Assembly (NCBI RefSeq): GCF_004116725.1
Contig: NZ_PDKG01000011.1
Coordinates: 18,114-82,113, forward strand
Reading direction: 5' to 3'
Source: Arcobacter sp. CECT 8986
Lineage (GTDB): Bacteria > Campylobacterota > Campylobacteria > Campylobacterales > Arcobacteraceae
DNA length: 64,000 bases
A model generated the notes under the pieces. The model was not told the origin of the DNA, did not search any database, and was given only the letters and a program-made list of their open reading frames with translations. The position numbers were made by a program, and so were the translations under genes. Below, in pieces: positions 47,359 through 55,727 of this stretch. Position 1 is the first letter of the stretch; each line of letters starts with the position of its first letter.

Positions 47359-48791
47359 ATATTTCCTTTTTCAACCATACTTTTTAATTCTTCTAATAAA
47401 GAAGTAACACTTAAAGCTGGATTTTCTTTACTCATTTTAGATACAACTTTTTGTTTTATACCATCACAGTTTATGTAAGTTCCACTCTTTTCATAAAAAG
47501 ATGAAACTGGAATTGCAACATTTGATTTTCCAAGCGATAAACAGTTATGAGAAAAACATGTTATTACTTTTTTATTATCAAGTAATGATAAATTCTCATC
47601 AAAATAGTTATTATCAAAAACAACAACTAAAGAAGCATTATTTAACTTATCATTAAAATCTTTTTCATCATCACTAATGTTATACTCTTTAAAAGCAGCT
47701 CTATTAGCACTTCTATCACTTTTTCTTAAATAATCATCACCAAATGAGTTATCAATATAGTTTGGAGAATATCCAGAAATTTTTGAGTTTGTTAAAGATG
47801 CAAGAGAATTAATATTTTGTAGTTCTTCACAAGATAAGTTTGGACTAACAACAAATAATATATTATCATTAGTAGCTACTAATTTAAACATTGCAGCTAA
47901 TGAATTTTCTAATGTTGATTCTTTAGAATCTACTATTGGAGTTAAAAATCTATTTTTATTTTCATCATGGTAAGATAATCTTCCCTCATCACAGATAAAA
48001 TGTCCATTTACAGAGTTATTTACTCTTGGTCTAAATCTAAAAATTTGGTCATCTTTATATTTCTCTTTTCTGTGATCAACATGGATATTACAACCTTTTG
48101 AACAACCTTTACAAATAGCATCAAAAGTCTCTAAAAACCATACTCTTTGTTTGAATCTGAAGTCTTTACTTGTTAATGCCCCAACAGGACACAAGTCAAC
48201 AACATTCATAGCATAAGGGTTAGATAAAGGTCTTCCTGGAAAAGTTCCAATTACAGAATGATCTGCTCTATTTATTACTCCAAGCTCATTTGTTCCTGTG
48301 ATATCAGAACAGAATCTTACGCATCTTGTACATAATACACATCTCTCTTGGTCTAACATTACATTTGCACCAAGATCAACTCTTTTTCTAGCATGATTTT
48401 TACTATCAACATTCACTCTTGATTCATAGAAACCTGATTGCATATAATAATCTTGTAGTTTACACTCTCCTGCTTGGTCACAAGTAGGACAATCAATAGG
48501 GTGATTTATTAGCTCAAGTTCTAAAATATCTTTTCGAACTTTTTCAATATTTTCACCTTTTGTTCTTACAATCATACCATCTTTAACAGGTGTATCACAT
48601 GCAATTTGAGGTCTTTTTTGACCCTCTATTTCAACCATGCACATTCTACAGTTTCCATCTTTCCCAAGTGCTTGGTGATAGCAAAAATGAGGAATATGTA
48701 TTTTCTCATCTAATAAAGTATCAATTAGAAGCCCCCCTTTTGGAGCCTCTAATTCTTCACCATTTACTGATATTTTTACCATTTCACTCAT
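47355..48791 (-). CDS. nuoG: NADH-quinone oxidoreductase subunit G (short form)
   Basis: The Fe-S rich subunit of the peripheral arm. It holds an N-terminal [2Fe-2S] ferredoxin domain (CRMCMVEIEG), the His-ligated cluster region HPIDCPTCDQAGECKLQD, two further clusters (CVLCTRCVRFC and CPVGALT) and CKGCSKGCNIHV, which may ligate another cluster. At 478 residues it is about half the length of the E. coli subunit: the molybdopterin-oxidoreductase-like part is cut to roughly 200 poorly conserved residues. It begins 33 bases after gltA with a strong AAAGGAG site. Confidence 0.92.
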   Translation of the reverse strand: MSEMVKISVNGEELEAPKGGLLIDTLLDEKIHIPHFCYHQALGKDGNCRMCMVEIEGQKRPQIACDTPVKDGMIVRTKGENIEKVRKDILELELINHPIDCPTCDQAGECKLQDYYMQSGFYESRVNVDSKNHARKRVDLGANVMLDQERCVLCTRCVRFCSDITGTNELGVINRADHSVIGTFPGRPLSNPYAMNVVDLCPVGALTSKDFRFKQRVWFLETFDAICKGCSKGCNIHVDHRKEKYKDDQIFRFRPRVNNSVNGHFICDEGRLSYHDENKNRFLTPIVDSKESTLENSLAAMFKLVATNDNILFVVSPNLSCEELQNINSLASLTNSKISGYSPNYIDNSFGDDYLRKSDRSANRAAFKEYNISDDEKDFNDKLNNASLVVVFDNNYFDENLSLLDNKKVITCFSHNCLSLGKSNVAIPVSSFYEKSGTYINCDGIKQKVVSKMSKENPALSVTSLLEELKSMVEKGNI

Positions 48792-48824
48792 ATCTTGATA
48801 TCTCCTTTAAGTATCAGCAATTTA

Positions 48825-50111
48825 TTAGTTACCTGTATATAATTGTCTTGGTCTTGCAATTTTATGTGAAGGATCTTGTTTTAATTCTGACCATTGAGAA
48901 ATCCATCCTGGAATTCTTCCAATCACAAAAATTGGTGTAAACATAGCAACTGGAATTTTTAATGCAGTTAAAATAACACCAGAATAGAAGTCAATATTTG
49001 GATATAGTCCTCTTTCTTTAAAGTAATCATCACTTAATGCTGCTTCTTCAACTGCATGAGCGATATCTAATAATTTAGAATCAAGATTTAACTCTTCTTT
49101 TAATTGGTCTTGTAATTTTTTAAGAGTTTCAGCTCTTGGGTCTCTATTTTTATAAACTCTATGTCCAAATCCCATAAGTCTAAATGGATCATTTTTATCT
49201 TTTGCTCTTGCAATATATTCTGGTACATTTTTAACATCACCAATTAATTTTAATTGATCCATTACTTTTTCATTTGCACCACCGTGTGCACTTCCCCATA
49301 ATGCTGCAATACCAGAAGAGATAGCTACATAAGGATGAGCTTCAGTTGAACCTACGTTTCTAACAGTAGTTGTAGAAGCATTTTGTTCATGGTCTGCATG
49401 TAGAGTTAAGATTGCATCAAGTGCATCAACTTCTACTTGTTTGATTTCGTCATTTAATCCATTTCCAAGGTATTTCATTTTTCCACCTGGATAAGATCTT
49501 AACATATATAAGAAGTTTTCAGTAAAGTATCTATTTACATCTGGATAAATCAGTGGAGTTCCAATTGAATTTCTATATGCCATTGCTGCAATAGTAGGCA
49601 TTTTTGCTAAAATTCTTCTTCTCATTGTTTTAAATTCTTCTTCATCTTCTAAATGTAAGTGGTCTTTATAAAATGCAGATAAAGCAGTAGTTGCTGCACC
49701 CATTGTAGCCATTGGATGAGCTCCATCTGGTAATGCATCAAATAATCTAATAATGCCTTCATTTAAAAATGATCTATGTCTTATTTCTAAATCAAAGTTT
49801 TTTGATTCTTCTTCTGATGGTAATCTTCCCATCATTAATAAATAAGAAACGTCAAGGTATGATCTTTTTCCAGCAAGTTCTGTAATATCATATCCTCTAT
49901 ATCTTAATTCAGAATTTTCACCATCAATAAATGTAATTTTAGACTCACAAGATGCAGTTGAAGTATAACCTGGGTCATACGTAAACATACCTGAATCTTT
50001 ATAGAATGTTCTAATATCTACAACACTTGGTCCTCTTGTTCCATCAATAATGTTATATTCATAAGAAGTACCAGTTCTATTATCAGTTAATGTCATTGTA
50101 TTTTTTGCCAT
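48825..50111 (-). CDS. gltA: Citrate synthase GltA (inside the nuo operon)
   Basis: The enzyme condenses acetyl-CoA with oxaloacetate to start the TCA cycle. The 428-residue length is that of the hexameric NADH-sensitive bacterial type. Catalytic residues are H276 (SAHGGAN), H317 (GFGHRVYKNRDPRA) and D374 (IDFYSGV). It lies between nuoF and nuoG in the same direction, with gaps of only 19 and 33 bases, its own AAGGAG site and no terminator that I can see on either side, so it should share the nuo transcript and tie NADH production to complex I. Confidence 0.96.
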   Translation of the reverse strand: MAKNTMTLTDNRTGTSYEYNIIDGTRGPSVVDIRTFYKDSGMFTYDPGYTSTASCESKITFIDGENSELRYRGYDITELAGKRSYLDVSYLLMMGRLPSEEESKNFDLEIRHRSFLNEGIIRLFDALPDGAHPMATMGAATTALSAFYKDHLHLEDEEEFKTMRRRILAKMPTIAAMAYRNSIGTPLIYPDVNRYFTENFLYMLRSYPGGKMKYLGNGLNDEIKQVEVDALDAILTLHADHEQNASTTTVRNVGSTEAHPYVAISSGIAALWGSAHGGANEKVMDQLKLIGDVKNVPEYIARAKDKNDPFRLMGFGHRVYKNRDPRAETLKKLQDQLKEELNLDSKLLDIAHAVEEAALSDDYFKERGLYPNIDFYSGVILTALKIPVAMFTPIFVIGRIPGWISQWSELKQDPSHKIARPRQLYTGN

Positions 50112-50130
50112 ATTTTTCTCCTTGAGTTAA

Positions 50131-51375
50131 TTATTTAATTTCTTTTATAAATTCGTCTTCAAATTTGATTAGAATACTTTTTATAATATCTTTAACAGCT
50201 GGTGCAAACACGCAGATTGTCTTACCGTTCATTGTGTCACATACATCCAAAATTGTTTCTAAATCTTTTTTAGTACCTTCGCCAGCTAATACTTTTGCAA
50301 GTATTTTATCTATCCAACCACAACCCTCTCGACATGGAGTACATTGTCCACATGATTCATGATGATAGAATTCGATTAAGTTTTTAGCAACATCAACCAT
50401 ATTCATACTATCATCTATAATCATCATACCTCCTGTTCCAAGTGTTGAACCTATATCCCACATTGATTCATAATCAAGAACTGCTTTTTCAACTTCGCTT
50501 GCAGTTAAAATTGGGCATGAAGAACCTCCAGGGATTACAGCTTTCAATTTCTTTCCATCTTGCATCCCTCCACCAATTTGATTAATAACATCAATCATTT
50601 TGTTTCCAAAGGCTAATTCATAAACTCCAGGATTTTTTACTGGTCCACTCATCGCAAATAGCATTGTTCCTGGTGATTTTTCAGTTCCATACGCTGTGTA
50701 TGCTTCGTAACCATTTTCAACAATAAAAGGAACTGTTGCAATAGTTTCTACATTATTTACAGTCGCTGGATTATCAAAGAACCATTCACACTCTTTTCCA
50801 TGAGGTTTTAATCTAGGATGTCCTCGTTTACCTTCTAAAGACTCAATTAATGCAGATTTCTCACCACAAATATAAGCTCCACCACCTCTATGAACAGTAA
50901 TGTCCATTCTATAATCATGTCCCATTACTTTTTCACCAATAATACCAGCATCATATGCTTCTTTTATCGCTTCATTTAATCTATCGATGAACCATTTATA
51001 TTCACCTCTTACATAGATATATGCATCATGTGCATTAATTGCATAAGAAGAGCAAATAATTCCTTCTATTAAAAGATGTGGATCGTACTGAAAAATTTGT
51101 CTATCTTTAAATGTACCTGGTTCTGACTCATCACCATTTACAATTAAGTATGCAGGTCTTGGGTCATCTTTTGGCATTAATTTCCATTTTGGTCCACATG
51201 GAGCACCACCTCCACCTTTTCCTCTTAATCCTGATTTTGTAACTTGATCCGTAACATCATCAGGTTGCATTGAAAAAAGTTTTTCTATTGAAGAATATCT
51301 TCCATTAGCTTTTGCTACTTCTAATTTATGTGAATTAGGAATATCGAAATTTTTACTTACTACTTTTACTAGCAT
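50131..51375 (-). CDS. nuoF: NADH-quinone oxidoreductase subunit F
   Basis: This is the NADH- and FMN-binding subunit. NGDESEPGTFKDRQ and YICGEKSALIESLEGKRGHP match the family, and SCGQCTPCREGC carries the N3 [4Fe-4S] cluster. The FMN loop is altered: where most NuoF proteins read RGRGGAGFPTG, this reads RGKGGGGAPCG. I choose the ATG at 51375 (414 residues), which has GGAG seven bases upstream; a TTG five codons earlier is the other option. The gene overlaps nuoE by a few codons and is followed by gltA. Confidence 0.93.
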   Translation of the reverse strand: MLVKVVSKNFDIPNSHKLEVAKANGRYSSIEKLFSMQPDDVTDQVTKSGLRGKGGGGAPCGPKWKLMPKDDPRPAYLIVNGDESEPGTFKDRQIFQYDPHLLIEGIICSSYAINAHDAYIYVRGEYKWFIDRLNEAIKEAYDAGIIGEKVMGHDYRMDITVHRGGGAYICGEKSALIESLEGKRGHPRLKPHGKECEWFFDNPATVNNVETIATVPFIVENGYEAYTAYGTEKSPGTMLFAMSGPVKNPGVYELAFGNKMIDVINQIGGGMQDGKKLKAVIPGGSSCPILTASEVEKAVLDYESMWDIGSTLGTGGMMIIDDSMNMVDVAKNLIEFYHHESCGQCTPCREGCGWIDKILAKVLAGEGTKKDLETILDVCDTMNGKTICVFAPAVKDIIKSILIKFEDEFIKEIK

Positions 51376-51850
51376 CTCTACACTCCTCAATTACTTTCTT
51401 TAAAGAATCAATACTTTGATTCTCATGATATTCTCCATTTAGTGCAAACATTGGAGCACCCCCACATGCTCCAAGGCATTCTACCTCACTAAAGTGAAAA
51501 AGTCCATCTTCACTAGTCTCTCCAGGACCAATTCCAATTGTATCTTTAATAAATTTCTTTAAATCTCTACTTCCCATAACCATACAAGATAGAGTTTTAC
51601 ATAATTCTATGTGATATGTACCAATTGGTTTTAAATTAAACATAGTATAAAATGTTGCAAATTCATAAATTTCTATTGGTGTTTTATTTAATTTATCTGC
51701 AACAAAAATCATCGCATCTGGACTTACCCAACCTTCTTGCTCTTGTACTAACCATAAAGCTGGAAGCATCATCGAATTACTATTTGGGTATCTTTTTATC
51801 TGTTCTTGAAACTTTGCTTCATTTTCAGGTGTATATTTAAATTTACTCAT
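51353..51850 (-). CDS. nuoE: NADH-quinone oxidoreductase subunit E
   Basis: A 165-residue thioredoxin-like subunit binding the [2Fe-2S] cluster N1a through C84, C89, C125 and C129. It partners with NuoF. Campylobacter and Helicobacter lack true NuoE and NuoF, so their presence supports an Arcobacter-group or deeper campylobacterotal origin. It overlaps nuoCD by one base. Confidence 0.94.
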   Translation of the reverse strand: MSKFKYTPENEAKFQEQIKRYPNSNSMMLPALWLVQEQEGWVSPDAMIFVADKLNKTPIEIYEFATFYTMFNLKPIGTYHIELCKTLSCMVMGSRDLKKFIKDTIGIGPGETSEDGLFHFSEVECLGACGGAPMFALNGEYHENQSIDSLKKVIEECRDASKSSK

Positions 51851-53481
51851 TATCTATCAAACTCCCCTGCAATAAAGTTCATACTTGCCATTGTTACAAT
51901 AGCATCAGCTAACATTCCACCTTCAACGATTCTTGCATAAGCACCTAATGAATAAAAACATGGTGGTCTACATTTTATTTTATAAGGTGTACCTGAACCA
52001 TCACTTGTAATATGGAAACCTAGTTCACCATTTGCAGCTTCTGTTGATCCATAATATTCACCTTTAGGAACTTTTATTCCTTCAAAAGTTAATTTAAATT
52101 GATTCATTAAACCTTCGATATTTCCATAAACATCTTTTTTCGCAGGTAAAAATACACCTGGGTCATCAACATTTAATGGACCATCTGGAAGTTCTTTCAT
52201 CGCTTGTTTTATAATTCTAATTGATTGTCTTATCTCTTCAAATTTAACCATTATTCTGTCATAAACATCTCCATGACTTCCAACAACAATATCAAATTCA
52301 AAGTTTTCATATCCATAGTAAGGTGCATTTTTTCTTAAATCAAAAGCAACTCCAGCTGCTCTTAAGTTAGGACCAGTTATACCTGCGCTAATTGCAAAGT
52401 CTTCTTTAATTACACCTACATCTTGAGTTCTATCTAGGAAAATTTTATTATGTTCTACTAAAGATAAAGCATCTGCAATACCTTTTTCTACTTCTTTTAT
52501 AACTTCATCTAAATCTTTTTCAAACCCATCGTATAAATCAAATTCTAATCCACCGATTCTTGTATATGAGTTAGTTAATCTAGCACCAGTTAATTTTGAT
52601 AATAAATCATAAGTTTTATCTCTTGGTGTAAATAAGTACCAAAAGTTTGTTAACCCACCAAGGTCAACCATGTTTGCAGCATTACAAACTAAGTGGTCAA
52701 TAATTCTACTTAACTCACCAATAATTACTCTAATTATTTTAGCTCTTGGTGTTATTTCAATATCTAACATCTCTTCAACAGCTTTTGAATAACCTATATT
52801 ATTTAATATTGCACTACAATAGTTTAATCTATCTGTATATGGTATTACTTGAGAATATGTATGTGTTTCACACGATTTTTCAAACCCTCTATGTAAATAT
52901 CCAACTTCTGTTACACATGCTTTTATAGTTTCACCTTCCATAGCAACAAAATTTCTAATAGTACCATGACTTGCTGGGTGAGATGGTCCAACATTTAAAA
53001 ACATTAAATCTTCATGGTCTTCTTTTGTATATCCATAAGATTCTAATAAAGGATTCATCTCATCCATTAAACTTTCTGTTTCTGTACAGATTTGTCTTTT
53101 TGTTGTTGGATAATCTTTTCTTAAAGGATGACCTTTAAATTGGTGGTGATTTAAAACTCTTTTTAAATTTGGATGACCTTTAAAGATAATTCCATATTGG
53201 TCATAAGTCTCTCTTTCTGCCCAGTTTGCACTATAAAACATATCTGATATTGTATCAACAGTTAAAGTTGCATCATCTACAAAAGTTTTTACAGTTATAA
53301 ATTTTTTAAATGTATGGTCTCTTAACACATAAACAACTGCAAATCTACTATTTGTAGTATCTGGATAATTTAAATAATCAATTGCAGTAATATCTAAAAG
53401 TAATGAGTATCCATCATTTTTAAGTTTGCTAATTGTATTTCTTATTTCATTTGAGTTTATTAGAAGTTCGTTTTTATGCAT
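51850..53481 (-). CDS. nuoCD: NADH-quinone oxidoreductase fused subunits C and D
   Basis: The 543-residue protein fuses the 30-kDa NuoC part (residues 1 to about 150, with [22 protein letters not shown] split across its core) to the 49-kDa NuoD part (about 165-543, starting [16 protein letters not shown]). The D part forms the quinone site with NuoB. The C part is short and lacks the usual N-terminal extension. The fusion is uninterrupted, with no stop or ribosome site between parts. It overlaps nuoB by eight bases. Confidence 0.95.
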   Translation of the reverse strand: MHKNELLINSNEIRNTISKLKNDGYSLLLDITAIDYLNYPDTTNSRFAVVYVLRDHTFKKFITVKTFVDDATLTVDTISDMFYSANWAERETYDQYGIIFKGHPNLKRVLNHHQFKGHPLRKDYPTTKRQICTETESLMDEMNPLLESYGYTKEDHEDLMFLNVGPSHPASHGTIRNFVAMEGETIKACVTEVGYLHRGFEKSCETHTYSQVIPYTDRLNYCSAILNNIGYSKAVEEMLDIEITPRAKIIRVIIGELSRIIDHLVCNAANMVDLGGLTNFWYLFTPRDKTYDLLSKLTGARLTNSYTRIGGLEFDLYDGFEKDLDEVIKEVEKGIADALSLVEHNKIFLDRTQDVGVIKEDFAISAGITGPNLRAAGVAFDLRKNAPYYGYENFEFDIVVGSHGDVYDRIMVKFEEIRQSIRIIKQAMKELPDGPLNVDDPGVFLPAKKDVYGNIEGLMNQFKLTFEGIKVPKGEYYGSTEAANGELGFHITSDGSGTPYKIKCRPPCFYSLGAYARIVEGGMLADAIVTMASMNFIAGEFDR

Positions 53482-53992
53482 CTAAGAATCCTTTATGATC
53501 TCTTTTTTCTCTATCATCAAGTACTGATTCTCTTTGTGCTTTTTCTTGAATTCTCATAACTGCATCTAATACAGCTTCTGGTCTAGGAGGACATCCTGAA
53601 ACATATTCATCAACAGGAATAATTTCATCAATTCCTTGCACTGTTGTATAGTTATCATAAAAACCACCCGAACATGCACATGCACCCATAGAAATTACCC
53701 ATTTAGGTTCACACATTTGGTCATAGATTTTCTTTAAAATAGGCGCTTGTTTATATGTAATAGTACCTGCAACTATCATTAAATCTGCTTGTCTTGGTGA
53801 AAATCTTACAACTTCTGCACCAAATCTAGATAAATCATATTTTGCACCAACTACTGACATAAATTCAATACCACAACATGCAGTACCAAAAACCATAGGC
53901 CATAATGAATAAGATCTACCCCAGTTTACTGCATGATCTAATTTAGTAGTGATTATAGAATCACCAAATGAAGACTCTGCTCCTAATCCCAT
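53474..53992 (-). CDS. nuoB: NADH-quinone oxidoreductase subunit B
   Basis: The 172-residue subunit carries the terminal cluster N2 next to the quinone site. Its ligands C39, C40, C105 and C134 have exactly the spacing of E. coli C63, C64, C129 and C158. It overlaps nuoA by ten bases. Confidence 0.97.
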   Translation of the reverse strand: MGLGAESSFGDSIITTKLDHAVNWGRSYSLWPMVFGTACCGIEFMSVVGAKYDLSRFGAEVVRFSPRQADLMIVAGTITYKQAPILKKIYDQMCEPKWVISMGACACSGGFYDNYTTVQGIDEIIPVDEYVSGCPPRPEAVLDAVMRIQEKAQRESVLDDREKRDHKGFLDA

Positions 53993-54345
53993 GATAACGC
54001 CTTTTTCTTATAAATATAAATTAATCCTGCAAATAACAATGCCATAAACATAAACATTTCTGCAAGTCCTAAATATCCAAGTTCTCTAATATTAACTGCC
54101 CAAGGGAACATGAAAATAATTTCAACATCAAAAATTACAAAAAGGATTGCTACTAAGTAGAATTTGATAGAAAATCTTAGATTTGTTGTACCTACAGGGT
54201 GAGATACCCCACTTTCGTATACTGTATTTTTTTGTTTGTCATCTTTATTGTTTGGCCCTAAGTATCTAGTTAATACAAAAACTGATACTAAAACTAGGCC
54301 CATAATAACAAAGACACTTCCTGCTAAAAGTAGTTCTGTCGACAT
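53983..54345 (-). CDS. nuoA: NADH-quinone oxidoreductase subunit A
   Basis: The first gene of the operon encodes a 120-residue, three-helix membrane subunit with the conserved loop [20 protein letters not shown] and the acidic helix [15 protein letters not shown]. The ribosome site is poor (only AAG near the ATG). Confidence 0.95.
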   Translation of the reverse strand: MSTELLLAGSVFVIMGLVLVSVFVLTRYLGPNNKDDKQKNTVYESGVSHPVGTTNLRFSIKFYLVAILFVIFDVEIIFMFPWAVNIRELGYLGLAEMFMFMALLFAGLIYIYKKKALSWD

Positions 54346-54379
54346 CTTGATTTATCCCGTATTATTTAATTATGTATTG

Positions 54380-54407
54380 ATTGTACAATATTTTATTGCC
54401 ACAACAA
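54380..54407 (-). promoter_or_regulatory. Putative nuo promoter with ATTGTACAAT palindrome
   Basis: On the minus strand TTGTTG (54402-54407) and TACAAT (54380-54385) are 16 bases apart, about 35 bases before nuoA. The -10 sits inside the perfect 10-base palindrome ATTGTACAAT (54380-54389), which shares its core with the frd operator-like repeat. The rest of the 150-base gap is AT-rich with no clear terminator for the upstream gene. Confidence 0.4.
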
Positions 54408-54495
54408 AGTCATTCCTTGATTATTTTACACAATAATTTAAATAGTGAGAAAAATTGTAATACTTTAAAATAACTTTTTTTTTAACTTAAATTAA

Positions 54496-55653
54496 TTAAC
54501 TAAATTCATTATTTAAATCTATTAATGCCTCTTTTAACTCCTTATTAGGAAGAGAAATATTTAATCTAAAGTATTTATTTGCTTCTTTACCAAAAGTAAG
54601 GCCATCATTTAGTGCAATACCGCTTTTATGAAGTAGTCTTTGAAAGATATTTTTATGCGTATCTTCAATTTTTGAGAAGTTTAACCAAACTAAATATGTT
54701 GCTTCTGGTTTATTAAAAGTGATATTTTGATTTAAATTTTCACTTAAGGTTTCAATGTTTTTATTTAGGTAATTTAGTAACATTTCTAACCATTGTTCAC
54801 CTTTATCATAAGCAGAAGATATTGATTCTATACCAAAAATATTTAAAGAAGTAATATGTCTTTTTTCTAATATTTGCTCAATATCTTCTTTTATTTTATT
54901 ATTTTTTGTAATTATGTAAGAACTTTTTAATCCTGCTAAGTTAAATGTCTTACTTGGTGAATTAAGTAAAACTATATTGTTATGATATTTTTTATCAAGA
55001 TGTAGAATTGAAGTGAATTTTTTGAAAACTAAATCAGAATGAATTTCATCACTTATTACAATAATATTATTTTCATAACATATTTGCATTAGTTGTTCTA
55101 GTTCGTCTTCATTCCATACTCTTCCTACTGGATTATGAGGAGAACATAAAATAAGAAGTTTTGTTTTTTTAGTTATTTTACTTCTTAAATTGTCAAAATC
55201 CATTGTATAGTAATCATTATTATTTGAAAGCTCATTTAATATTAGTTTTCTATTGTTATCTTTTACTACTGAATAAAAAGGGAAATATACAGGTGTTTGA
55301 ATTATAACTTCGTCACCTTCATTACTTAAAGCTTCAATACATGCACTAAGTGCAGTAACAACTCCGGTAGTAAATTGTATATCATTTTTTGAAAAAGAGT
55401 TTATATTATGTCTTTTTTTGTACCAAGATATTATGCTATTGTATGTTTTGTCTGTTATTACTGGATAACCAAGAATTTGTTTATCAAAACATTTTTTTAA
55501 ATCTTCTAAGATAAAATCAGGAGTTTTGAAATCCATATCTGCAACCCAAAGTGGTTTTGCATCTTCTATATTGAAATATTTTTTCAATCCATCGTATTTA
55601 ACACAGTCAGTGTTTTTTCTATTTATATGTTCATCAAAATTATAATTAATCAT
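54496..55653 (-). CDS. MalY/PatB family PLP aminotransferase (probable cystathionine beta-lyase)
   Basis: A 385-residue fold-type I PLP enzyme. Family features are PLWVADMDFKTPDFI near the N-terminus, CSPHNPVGRVWNEDEL, VISDEIHSDLVF with the cofactor aspartate, and the PLP lysine in SPSKTFNLAGLKSS. Members of this group cleave C-S bonds of cystathionine or cysteine and some are also aminotransferases. It is transcribed toward nuo but separated from it by 150 bases, and diverges from the UbiD gene. Confidence 0.9.
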   Translation of the reverse strand: MINYNFDEHINRKNTDCVKYDGLKKYFNIEDAKPLWVADMDFKTPDFILEDLKKCFDKQILGYPVITDKTYNSIISWYKKRHNINSFSKNDIQFTTGVVTALSACIEALSNEGDEVIIQTPVYFPFYSVVKDNNRKLILNELSNNNDYYTMDFDNLRSKITKKTKLLILCSPHNPVGRVWNEDELEQLMQICYENNIIVISDEIHSDLVFKKFTSILHLDKKYHNNIVLLNSPSKTFNLAGLKSSYIITKNNKIKEDIEQILEKRHITSLNIFGIESISSAYDKGEQWLEMLLNYLNKNIETLSENLNQNITFNKPEATYLVWLNFSKIEDTHKNIFQRLLHKSGIALNDGLTFGKEANKYFRLNISLPNKELKEALIDLNNEFS

Positions 55654-55684
55654 TTTGCCTCTATTATAAACTAAATTTTATGGA

Positions 55685-55690
55685 TATAAT
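55685..55690 (+). promoter_or_regulatory. -10 element upstream of the UbiD-family gene
   Basis: GATATAAT with TATAAT at 55685-55690 lies 37 bases before the ATG at 55728, in a 74-base divergent gap. Confidence 0.5.
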
Positions 55691-55727
55691 GATATAAAAA
55701 TAAAATTAATTACAAATAAGGTTTTTT

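Noticed and set aside
48590..48940. Plus-strand open frame spanning the nuoG-gltA junction.
   Set aside because: It runs antisense across two well-supported genes and has no ribosome site or recognisable motif.
51376..51390. A TTG start for nuoF, five codons upstream of the ATG.
   Set aside because: The GGAG ribosome site overlaps that region and is correctly spaced for the ATG at 51375.
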